A DNA stretch of 13,496 nucleotides from an uncultured bacterium (GTDB lineage: Bacteria; Bacillota; Clostridia; Oscillospirales; Oscillospiraceae), in assembly GCA_905214155.1 (NCBI GenBank), contig CAJMLC010000037.1:1-13496 (forward strand). Reading direction: 5' to 3'. The position numbers were made by a program, and so were the translations under genes. Of this stretch, positions 1 to 5,220 are shown piece by piece. Under the pieces are notes generated by a model, which was not told where the DNA came from, ran no database searches, and was given only the letters and a program-made list of their open reading frames with translations. Every line of letters starts with the position of its first letter. The first letter of the stretch is position 1.

Positions 1-117
1 GGAACCGAGGCGGAGCATAACGCTTGACCCGCATCTATAAAAACAGGATGAACCTACTTTTACCAGAGAATGAGCACGGCGAATGATGGAGCGAAAAACC
101 TTCACTGAGGTGACATC
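1..117 (-). other. Possible group I-like intron or insertion inside tRNA-Leu
   Basis: This stretch follows the tRNA-Leu anticodon loop. Its start folds with the loop: AGGTGA and TCACCT form a hairpin at 108-121. TCCATC further on could pair with GATGGA of the 5' exon. Near the window edge, GCGG and CCGC can enclose a small AGC/GCT stem, a layout that resembles P4-P5 of group I introns. The catalytic core (P7, P3, P8) would lie outside the window, so this is a suggestion. No coding sequence is supported here. Confidence 0.25.
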
Positions 118-156
118 ACCTAAATCCATCGTGTCTGCCAATTCCACCACGGGCGC
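118..156 (-). tRNA. tRNA-Leu(UAG), 5' half only (interrupted or truncated)
   Basis: Read on the minus strand from 156, the sequence gives acceptor strand GCGCCCG, T8, a leucine-type D arm (GGTGGAATTGGCAGACAC) and a 5' anticodon stem ATGGA with loop TTTAGGT, so the anticodon is UAG (122-120). After the loop no proper 3' anticodon stem follows at once. No T arm and no CGGGCGC acceptor partner occur between 117 and 1. A strong promoter sits just upstream, so the gene is probably transcribed. The 3' half may lie beyond the window edge, separated by an intron or insertion, or the gene may be a remnant of integration at a tRNA. The identity of the 5' half is clear; the nature of the interruption is not. 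Confidence 0.7.
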
Positions 157-184
157 ATATTTCGCACCCGGCGGGCGCGGAAGT

Positions 185-213
185 ATTTTATCATACCGGA
201 AAAACCTTGTCAA
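185..213 (-). promoter_or_regulatory. Sigma-70/SigA promoter of tRNA-Leu
   Basis: On the minus strand TTGACA (213-208) is followed by a 17-nt spacer and TAAAAT (190-185). The first tRNA base is 29 nt downstream of the -10 box. This is a near-consensus promoter, typical of stable RNA genes. Confidence 0.85.
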
Positions 214-228
214 CAGCGGCCATGGGAT

Positions 229-259
229 GCGCCCGCCGCAGATGGGGCGCGGCGGGCGC
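229..259 (-). terminator. Strong GC hairpin after the hydrogenase ORF
   Basis: Arms GCGCCCGCCGC and GCGGCGGGCGC form an 11-bp stem with a 9-nt loop, about 40 nt after the stop codon of the upstream minus-strand gene. No U tract follows, so it may stabilise the 3' end or work as a weak or factor-dependent terminator rather than a classic intrinsic one. Confidence 0.5.
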
Positions 260-298
260 TGGGAACGGATCTCCTCTATTCGGCCATCGGGGTTTCAC

Positions 299-1756
299 TT
301 ATGCCTGCGCATCCTCGCCGGCCTCCATTTTCGCGATCAGCCGCTTCGCGTTGGCCAGACCGTGGACAACGCCGATGCGCACTGTCTTGTCTCCAACGGT
401 CAGCTCCGCCGCGCGGATGCCGTCTGTGCCGCGCAGGCCGGAATAGGCGATGGCCTGCAGCGTATTTTTCGATTCGCTCTCCATCACGCGCCGTGCCACG
501 GCCTCTGCCACGCCGCCGGTCGTGCCGAAGATGACGCCCGCGCCGGCGCCCAGACCAAACGGCATGTCTGGCGCTTCGCCCTGCAGCTCGCCGAAGCGGA
601 TGCCCGCTTCCATCCGGCGGAGGAATTCCGCCGTCTCTTCCATGACGGTCATATCGGCGGCGAACGTCATGTCATAGACCTCGTCCGCGCCCATCAGCCG
701 CAGCGACGCGACCAGCTTGTCGAGCACATTCGTGCCCGGCTTCATGCCGAACGCCTCGCCCAGCGCCACGCGCACCGCCGGCGCAATCTGCACGACGACG
801 CGCAGCGCCGGATCATGCAGCGCGTGCCACGCGCGCTCCACCTCGTTGCGCACCGTGATCGCGCCCGTCAGGCAGACGGCGGCGCACTGGCCGCAACTGA
901 TGCAGTGCGTCTCGCTCAGCTCCCGATCGAGCGCAGGCATGACCTGCACGTTGCTCCCGCGATACGCGAAGTTCAGAATGCCCATGCTCTGCAGCTCATC
1001 GCACACGCGGATGCAGTCGCCGCAGAGGATGCACTTGTTCGGGTCGCAGACGACCGCGGGGCTCGACCAGTCTTTGTCATAATGCGGCCGCGTGTCCTCA
1101 AACGGGATGTTGTACACGCCGAACCGCCGCGCCAGCTCCTGCAAGCGGCAATGCCCGCTCTTTTCGCAGACGGTACAGTCGCGGCAGTGCGACGAGAGCA
1201 TCAGCGACAGGATCATCCACCGGTGCTTCAGCAGCCGGTCGGTATTCGTCCGGATGCGCAGACCGTCGCGCGGCTCCATCGAGCAGGAGGCGTCGGTATT
1301 GCCGTTCGTCTCAAGGACGACGCGCCGCTGCTTTTTGTAGAACGGGATGTCGTCGTGGTGCGCATAGGCCTTGCCGTCCAGCTTGTAGAGCAGCCGGTCG
1401 ATGACCTCGCCGTGCAGGATCGTCTTTTCCAAAATCTCTTCGCAGTCCTCGGGATGGACGTGCGTATAGAGGATGCCCTCCGGCCGGATCTCGACCAGCG
1501 GCCCCATCTCGCAGTAGCCCTGACAGCCGCTGCGCTTGAAATGGAGCGTATCGTGGCCGCCCTCTTCACGCAGCGCCACGCGCATCTTCAGCCCGCACTC
1601 GGCGCAGAGCGCCGTCAGCTTCTCGTAGACCTTCATCGATCCGCCCGCGATGCAGCCCGTGCCCGCGCAGACCAGGATCCCGCGGTCCTCCGCGGCCAGC
1701 CAGGCCTGTGCCTGCGCACGTCTCGCGGTCAGCTCCGCTCTCGTTGCGATCTTCAT
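299..1756 (-). CDS. HydB/HydA composite protein lacking NuoF core and H-cluster loops (probable decayed [FeFe] hydrogenase)
   Basis: This 485-residue ORF joins parts of two proteins of the trimeric NADH/ferredoxin [FeFe] hydrogenase. Residues 1-150 match the HydB (NuoF-like) N-terminus: a thioredoxin-like [2Fe-2S] domain with C30, C35, C78 and C82, then the IPFYKKQ segment that normally begins the FMN/NADH module. That module is absent. From about residue 156 the sequence is HydA-like: a His-Cys cluster site (H190, C194, C197, C203) and two 4Fe-4S ferredoxin motifs (C242/245/248/252 and C285/288/291/295). From about 320 it holds pieces of the H domain (IAPAVRVALGE, then PFGLGAGAGVIFG and VVHGLANA). 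The TSCCPxW, MPCxxKK and CPGGC loops that hold the H-cluster are missing, so it cannot be a working hydrogenase. Start ATG overlaps the hydC stop (ATGA), with AAAGGAGG upstream. It could be a pseudogene, an assembly collapse or a repurposed electron carrier. Confidence 0.75.
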   Translation of the reverse strand: MKIATRAELTARRAQAQAWLAAEDRGILVCAGTGCIAGGSMKVYEKLTALCAECGLKMRVALREEGGHDTLHFKRSGCQGYCEMGPLVEIRPEGILYTHVHPEDCEEILEKTILHGEVIDRLLYKLDGKAYAHHDDIPFYKKQRRVVLETNGNTDASCSMEPRDGLRIRTNTDRLLKHRWMILSLMLSSHCRDCTVCEKSGHCRLQELARRFGVYNIPFEDTRPHYDKDWSSPAVVCDPNKCILCGDCIRVCDELQSMGILNFAYRGSNVQVMPALDRELSETHCISCGQCAAVCLTGAITVRNEVERAWHALHDPALRVVVQIAPAVRVALGEAFGMKPGTNVLDKLVASLRLMGADEVYDMTFAADMTVMEETAEFLRRMEAGIRFGELQGEAPDMPFGLGAGAGVIFGTTGGVAEAVARRVMESESKNTLQAIAYSGLRGTDGIRAAELTVGDKTVRIGVVHGLANAKRLIAKMEAGEDAQA

Positions 1757-2211
1757 TCCGCGGCCACCTCCTTTGCGCAGATCTCATCCAGCAGGGCAGC
1801 GCCTTGTCCGGATCCATCTTCGCGTGGACCTCGCCGTCGATCATCATGACCGGGGGCCAGACCGCCCGCGCCGAGACATGCGACCGTCTCCAGCGTGAAG
1901 ATGCCGTCGTCCGTTGTCTTGTGCTTGCCGGTCAGACCCAGATGGGCCCGGACGGCGTCATAGATCGGCTGGGATTTCCGGACATGACATGCCGTACCGT
2001 TGCAGACCTTGACGATGTGCTTGCCTTTGGCCTCGAGCGAGAAGTTCTCGAAGAAGGTCGCCGCACCGTACACCTTGGCGATCGTGATGCCAAGCTCGCC
2101 CGCGATCAGCTCCAGATTGCTCTGGCTGAGATAGCTGTACTCCGCCTGAACATCCTGAAGGATCGCGATCAGCGCAGCCTGGCTGCGCCCATGGTTGTCA
2201 ATGATCTGCAT
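1753..2211 (-). CDS. hydC: HydC/NuoE-like [2Fe-2S] thioredoxin-fold subunit, apparently degraded
   Basis: The 152-residue product matches NuoE/HydC, the small [2Fe-2S] subunit that passes electrons between the NADH module and the hydrogenase. The helical N-terminus (ALIAILQDVQAEYSYL) is followed by the thioredoxin-like fold with C70, C75 and C112. The fourth ligand is missing: the family CLGACGLAP reads CLGAGGLAP, with Gly at 116. Right after it, residues 121 to about 137 are out of frame. The expected VMMIDGEVHAKMDPDKA is encoded in another frame over 1803-1851, and the normal frame returns at ALLDEI, so two compensating indels are implied. The ATG at 2211 has a poor ribosome site. A better one (AAGGGGG, 2249-2255) precedes an ATA codon at 2236-2238, which suggests a lost ATG there. 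It overlaps the next gene by 4 bp. Family assignment is firm; function is doubtful. Confidence 0.8.
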   Translation of the reverse strand: MQIIDNHGRSQAALIAILQDVQAEYSYLSQSNLELIAGELGITIAKVYGAATFFENFSLEAKGKHIVKVCNGTACHVRKSQPIYDAVRAHLGLTGKHKTTDDGIFTLETVACLGAGGLAPGHDDRRRGPREDGSGQGAALLDEICAKEVAAE

Positions 2212-2287
2212 GACCTTTGCGCGTTGCGCTTCGTTTATTTTCCAGTTTCCCCCTTATCTTACGGATTTTCCGCATCGGCTCCCGCCG

Positions 2288-2355
2288 ATAAAAAGAGCCG
2301 CGCCTTGGGATCTGCGCGGCCATCGATAACAGAATTGGCCGTGCGGAGCCGGCCA
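2288..2355 (-). promoter_or_regulatory. Attenuator-like leader of hydC (three competing stems)
   Basis: On the minus strand an intrinsic terminator, GCCGCGC/GCGCGGC with a 10-nt loop then TCTTTTTAT (2320-2288), lies between the promoter and hydC. Upstream, TGGCCG...CGGCCA (2355-2336) forms one hairpin. The same CGGCCA (2341-2336) can instead pair with TGGCCG at 2322-2317, which overlaps the terminator's 5' arm. These are mutually exclusive stems, as in attenuators and riboswitch expression platforms. No ligand domain was recognised. Confidence 0.55.
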
Positions 2356-2372
2356 TCTAATTTTCGCTCTCT

Positions 2373-2401
2373 GTTATATTGTATATAATAAATTTTAACA
2401 A
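2373..2401 (-). promoter_or_regulatory. Promoter of hydC leader
   Basis: Minus strand TTGTTA (2401-2396), 17-nt spacer, TATAAC (2378-2373), in an AT-rich island. A second possible promoter lies further upstream: TTGCAC, 17 nt, TGTATA, within about 2423-2451. TTGTTAA at the -35 resembles half of a Rex (NADH/NAD sensor) site, but the other half is not convincing. Confidence 0.6.
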
Positions 2402-2507
2402 AAAATCAATGTTCTTTTTATACAATATGCACCAAGTTTTTGTGCAAAAAAGAAGTTTTTGTCATTTGTTCCAACTTCCTGCTGCGCTTTCCGCGTCCGC
2501 GGAGCGC

Positions 2508-2537
2508 AAAAACCCGGCAGAACCATGTTCTGCCGGG
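2508..2537 (-). terminator. Intrinsic terminator after the small ORF
   Basis: CCCGGCAGAAC and GTTCTGCCGGG form an 11-bp stem with a 3-nt ATG loop, followed on the minus strand by TTTTT. It lies 11 bp after the stop codon of the 46-residue ORF. A second inverted repeat (2484-2507) follows directly. Confidence 0.85.
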
Positions 2538-2548
2538 CTGCAGTCGTT

Positions 2549-2689
2549 TTACGGATCCTCACGCGAAATGTATGCTTCCTCTGCCATCCGCTGCGCGTCC
2601 ATCAGGCTCGCACGCAGCTCCTCCAGCATCTGCTCGACGCGCGTCATCGTGCGAAACAGGATCAGATATTCTTGTGTGATCTCAGACAT
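2549..2689 (-). CDS. Small helical protein, 46 residues, function unknown
   Basis: ATG at 2689-2687 opens a 46-codon ORF beginning MSEITQEYLILFRTM and ending ISREDP. It has a close ribosome site (GAGGA) and a perfect intrinsic terminator 11 bp after the stop. Both support a genuine gene that size filters would miss. The product is soluble, rich in Glu, Leu, Met and Arg, and looks like one long amphipathic helix (VEQMLEELRASLMDAQRM), so it may form a coiled coil or bind a partner. No signal peptide, membrane segment or cysteine motif is present. I do not recognise the family. It may be co-transcribed with the upstream Nudix gene or the 43-codon ORF before it. Confidence 0.65.
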   Translation of the reverse strand: MSEITQEYLILFRTMTRVEQMLEELRASLMDAQRMAEEAYISREDP

Positions 2690-2706
2690 TTTTCCTCGCC
2701 TCCCGG

Positions 2707-2838
2707 CTATGTATGATCTCCTCCGGAGCTTTTACGCTTCCCCTTCGGCGCCTTCATCATATCCGATCCGCGCTGCAAATGCCGTCGAAACACGTCGCTG
2801 CTGTTCAGAAATCGTAAATTTTTTTCGAACCGGCGCAC
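2707..2838 (-). CDS. Possible small basic ORF, 43 residues, GTG start
   Basis: A GTG at 2838-2836 opens 43 codons: MRRFEKNLRFLNSS... ending KRKSSGGDHT. The product is strongly basic with a flexible Lys/Ser/Gly tail. No clear ribosome site precedes the GTG. An ATG inside (residue 27) is also poorly placed. It ends 18 bp before the better supported 46-residue ORF, and its last codons contain GGAGGAG. It may be a real partner gene or only the leader of that ORF. Support is weak. Confidence 0.25.
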   Translation of the reverse strand: MRRFEKNLRFLNSSDVFRRHLQRGSDMMKAPKGKRKSSGGDHT

Positions 2839-2847
2839 AATGCGTCA

Positions 2848-2874
2848 GCTGACCGGTGCCTGCGCCCGGTCAGC
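2848..2874 (-). terminator. Inverted repeat after the Nudix gene
   Basis: GCTGACCGG and CCGGTCAGC form a perfect 9-bp stem with a 9-nt loop, 11 bp downstream of the Nudix stop. No T run follows directly on the minus strand, so termination may be partial, with read-through to the small ORFs. Confidence 0.45.
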
Positions 2875-2885
2875 CCTGCCGCTTT

Positions 2886-3446
2886 TCAGAGCATTCCCCG
2901 CTCGAGCATCAGCTTCGCGCGCAGCGCCGCGGCCTGCGTCTTCGCATCCGGGATCTCCCCGGCCAGCACCTTGTCCACCAGCTCGTCCAGCGTCATCCGG
3001 AACACGTTCAGAAATTCATCCTCATCCAGTTCCCGCGCGCCGAACGTCAGCCCGCGCGCCAGATACATGTAGATCCGCTCCGTCGAATACGCGCCCGTCG
3101 GGCAGAACAGCCCCAGCGCGTGCCATTCCGCCGCCGTCGCGCCGGTCTCCTCGCGCAGCTCGCGCTTCGCCGCCTCGAGCGGATCCTCGTCCGGCGCGTC
3201 CAGCTTCCCCGCCGGGATCTCGGTGATCACCTCGCGCAGCGGATAGCGGTACTGCCGCTCGAGCAGCACGTCGCCGTTCTCCAGCAGCGGGATGATGCAC
3301 ACCGCGCCATAGTGGATGTTATATTCGCGCGTGGCCGTTTTGCCGTTCGGCAGGCGCACCGTGTCCCGCCGGATGTGCAGCAGCGCCCCGTCGTATTTCA
3401 CTTCCGAGCTGAGCTCGGTCTCCTCCAGATGTTCAAATCGTTCCAT
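2886..3446 (-). CDS. Nudix hydrolase, ADP-ribose pyrophosphatase type
   Basis: The 186-residue product matches the NudF/ADP-ribose pyrophosphatase family, which splits ADP-ribose into AMP and ribose 5-phosphate in the cytosol. The Nudix box starts at G80 and runs to the REL-x-EETG motif (R95, E96, E99, E100, G102); the acidic residues bind catalytic magnesium. Compared with G-x5-E-x7-REUXEEXGU there is one extra residue (GKLDAPDEDPLEAAKREL), a variant tolerated in this subfamily as far as I recall. The family's N-terminal dimer segment and the later PTGAYSTERIYMYLA strand, with its glutamate, are present. The length is typical. ATG at 3446 is preceded by GCGGAGG at 8 nt. It has its own promoter and likely recycles ADP-ribose from NAD turnover. 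Confidence 0.92.
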   Translation of the reverse strand: MERFEHLEETELSSEVKYDGALLHIRRDTVRLPNGKTATREYNIHYGAVCIIPLLENGDVLLERQYRYPLREVITEIPAGKLDAPDEDPLEAAKRELREETGATAAEWHALGLFCPTGAYSTERIYMYLARGLTFGARELDEDEFLNVFRMTLDELVDKVLAGEIPDAKTQAAALRAKLMLERGML

Positions 3447-3555
3447 GGTCCATGCCTCCGCTTCCCGGAAAATTTTTCTTGTGTTTTTTCTGCCACGCCG
3501 GACAAACTATCCCCAGAGAGAACGTGTGCCGGCCCCGGCAGGATCCATATTCTGC

Positions 3556-3584
3556 ATTGTGCTCGAAAAAGGACGCTTTTTCAA
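3556..3584 (-). promoter_or_regulatory. Probable promoter of the Nudix gene
   Basis: Minus strand TTGAAA (3584-3579), 17-nt spacer, CACAAT (3561-3556). The leader to the start codon is about 105 nt and holds a TGCCGG/CCGGCA hairpin. The -10 box is a 4/6 match, so this is a moderate call. Confidence 0.5.
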
Positions 3585-3721
3585 GATCTTTTTGGGATCT
3601 CTTCTTCAGAGCTTCCATCAGGGAACGGCATCCGCGGCCCTTCCGTGCCGACAGGCCCTTCGCCGCCCGGCGGCGACGAGCGCACCGCGTTTTTCGCCGG
3701 AGCGGTGGCGGCTCGGAACAT
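3581..3721 (-). CDS. Doubtful 46-codon ORF with hairpin-enclosed ribosome site
   Basis: ATG at 3721-3719 opens 46 codons (MFRAATAPAKNAVRSS... SSEEEIPKRS). A GAGGAG ribosome site lies 6 nt before it. That site sits in the bulge of a hairpin made by CCGGGT/ACCCGG and GTTTC/GAAAC (3722-3755). The product is low in complexity, rich in Pro, Gly, Ser and Glu, with no recognisable domain. It overlaps the Nudix promoter. It may be chance coding in GC-rich spacer DNA. Confidence 0.2.
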   Translation of the reverse strand: MFRAATAPAKNAVRSSPPGGEGPVGTEGPRMPFPDGSSEEEIPKRS

Positions 3722-3824
3722 CCGGGTCTCCTCGTTTCTTGACTGAAACACCCGGAGCTCACCCGCGGCCGTTCCCTCTGTCCAGCCGTTCCGTACCCGG
3801 AAAGAAGGCTGATACCCGGCGGGA

Positions 3825-3854
3825 GGCCGGGGCGGTCCGCCGCCCCGGCCTTTT
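3825..3854 (+). terminator. Orphan plus-strand intrinsic terminator
   Basis: GGCCGGGGCGG and CCGCCCCGGCC form a perfect 11-bp stem with a TCCG loop, followed by TTTTGTGTT on the plus strand. No plus-strand gene precedes it. On the minus strand no T run follows, so its polarity points to an unseen plus-strand transcript or a barrier to antisense transcription. Confidence 0.6.
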
Positions 3855-3874
3855 GTGTTAGGCAGCAGCACATC

Positions 3875-4020
3875 GTTCCGCTTCGGCGGAAAGGCCCCCT
3901 CCTGGTAGAGGGGGCTGTCATGCGAAAGCATGACTGGGGGAGTTTTCTTCTCCCCCCTGATTGCCTTCGGCAATCTGTCCCCCCCTCTACGATGAGGGGG
4001 GCTTTCCGCCGAAGCGGAAC
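3875..4020. repeat. 146-bp palindromic element with 19-bp terminal inverted repeats (MITE-like or structured RNA)
   Basis: The ends are perfect 19-bp inverted repeats, GTTCCGCTTCGGCGGAAAG at 3875-3893 and its complement at 4002-4020. Inside are further hairpins in a row: CCCCCTC/GAGGGGG, TCATGC-GAAA-GCATGA with a GNRA loop, GGGGGAG/CTCCCCC, GATTGCC/GGCAATC, and CCCCCTC/GAGGGGG again. Folded as RNA it would be a long stem closing a multi-hairpin junction. It carries no ORF, and I saw no clear target-site duplication. It begins 6 bp after the CDF stop codon and may mark or protect that transcript's end. It most resembles a non-autonomous mobile or REP-like intergenic unit. Confidence 0.75.
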
Positions 4021-4026
4021 ACGAAT

Positions 4027-5220
4027 TCACTCCCCCGATCTTGTATCCACGCCATTGAAGGCTTCGGTGTCTATGGTGATGATCGCATGATAGCGCTTCC
4101 CATCTGCGCTCAGCGCCTGTTCCAGCCCTCGCTTGAGTTCTCCCGCCTTTGCCTCGAGATCAAACGGCACGACCAGATCAAAGATCACGTTCGTATGCCC
4201 GCTCCCGCGCACGACGCGGAAATCGTGGATGGTCAGCCGTTCATCCTGCTCCGTCAGATATTCGAGCACCCGGCCGCGCAGCGCATTGCGCTCTGCGTCG
4301 TCGGTCACGATCGGGTCGCAGTGGAGCACGAGGTCGACGCGCAGCTTCGCCCGGACGTCGCGCTCGATGTCGTCGAGCAGCTCATGCGCGTCCAGAATGT
4401 CCATCCGGTAGTCCACCTCGGCATGCGCGCTGGCGAAGCGCCGCCCCGGCCCATAGTCATGCACCATCAGGTCGTGCAGGCCGAGGATGCCGTCGTAGCC
4501 CCGGATCTCCGATGCGATCGCCTGGACGAGCGATTCGTCGGGCGCGGCCCCGAGCAGCGGATCGATCGTGTCCTTCGCGATCGACACGCCGGACCACAGG
4601 ATGAACAGCGCCACAAGCAGACCGACATATCCGTCCAGCCGCAGTCCCGTTGCCACAGAAAGTGCCGCGCACAGCAACACCGCAGCCGTTGTAATGACGT
4701 CGTTCCGGCTGTCTGCCGCCGTCGCCATCAGCGCCGGAGAGCTGATCTTTTGGCCGAGCGTCCGGTTGAAGTGTGCCAGCCAGAGCTTCACCAGGATCGA
4801 CGCCAGCAGCACAAGGATCGTCGCCGCCGTGCATTCCACATTCGCCGGGTGGATGATCTTGCTGACGGACGTTTTCACCAGCTCCACGCCGATCAATAAG
4901 ATCATTGCCGCCACGGCCAGCCCCGCCAGATATTCGATCCGGTGGTGGCCGAAGGGGTGCCCGCCGTCGGCGGGCCGCGCCGCGAGGCGGAAGCCGATCA
5001 GCGTCACGATGGAGCTGGAGGCGTCCGAGAGATTGTTGACCGCGTCCGCCGTGATGGCGACGCTGCCGGTCAGCGTGCCGAGCAGGAATTTCCCCACAAA
5101 CAGCAGCACGTTGCACACGACGCCCACGATCCCGGCCAACCGTCCATACGCTTCGCGCACAGCGGGGTCTTCGGTATTCTGCGCGCCGCGCACCAGCCGC
5201 CGCACCAGAAATTCCGTCAT
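4027..5220 (-). CDS. Cation diffusion facilitator (CDF) metal exporter, probably manganese
   Basis: The 397-residue membrane protein belongs to the CDF family, which exports divalent metal from the cytoplasm in exchange for protons. About six membrane segments lie between residues 28 and 215. The transport site reads N62-xxx-D66 in TM2 (DAVNNLSD) and D170-xxx-D174 in TM5 (ADSRNDV). The usual zinc exporters have HxxxD or DxxxD in TM2 with HxxxD in TM5, while N/D-D/D is the pattern described for MntE-type manganese exporters. The signature HPFGHHRIEYLAG is at 88-100. The cytoplasmic ferredoxin-like domain (about 220-300) has a longer than usual C-terminal extension with extra His and Asp residues. 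ATG overlaps the helicase-loader stop by 4 bp (ATGA) with GGAGG upstream. Family is certain; metal is inferred. Confidence 0.92.
   Translation of the reverse strand: MTEFLVRRLVRGAQNTEDPAVREAYGRLAGIVGVVCNVLLFVGKFLLGTLTGSVAITADAVNNLSDASSSIVTLIGFRLAARPADGGHPFGHHRIEYLAGLAVAAMILLIGVELVKTSVSKIIHPANVECTAATILVLLASILVKLWLAHFNRTLGQKISSPALMATAADSRNDVITTAAVLLCAALSVATGLRLDGYVGLLVALFILWSGVSIAKDTIDPLLGAAPDESLVQAIASEIRGYDGILGLHDLMVHDYGPGRRFASAHAEVDYRMDILDAHELLDDIERDVRAKLRVDLVLHCDPIVTDDAERNALRGRVLEYLTEQDERLTIHDFRVVRGSGHTNVIFDLVVPFDLEAKAGELKRGLEQALSADGKRYHAIITIDTEAFNGVDTRSGE

Larger units (their letters stand above)
3447..3874. other. Gene-poor spacer between Nudix and CDF genes
   Basis: About 430 bp with no convincing protein gene on either strand. 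It holds the Nudix promoter, the doubtful 46-codon ORF, several short hairpins (for example 3722-3755) and a plus-strand terminator at 3825-3854. A plus-strand non-coding transcript ending at that terminator would fit, but no known RNA family was recognised. Confidence 0.5.

Noticed and set aside
83..1849. Long plus-strand reading frame of 588 codons opposite the hydrogenase genes
   Set aside because: It is Arg/Ala/His-rich, has no ribosome site or known domain, and lies antisense to recognised Fe-S proteins. It arises from GC-rich codon use.
2379..2415. Rex operator at the hydC promoter
   Set aside because: Only one half (TTGTTAA) is good; the other half does not match TTAACAA.
2860..2867. 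TGCGCCCG as a possible displaced tRNA-Leu 3' acceptor end
   Set aside because: No T arm or anticodon-stem partner is beside it; it belongs to the inverted repeat after the Nudix gene.
3433..3921. 162-codon minus-strand frame in the spacer
   Set aside because: It runs through the inverted repeat, the terminator stem and the Nudix promoter; Arg/Pro-rich, with no domain.
3875..4020. CRISPR array or insertion sequence
   Set aside because: There are no direct repeats with equal spacers and no transposase; the unit is palindromic.
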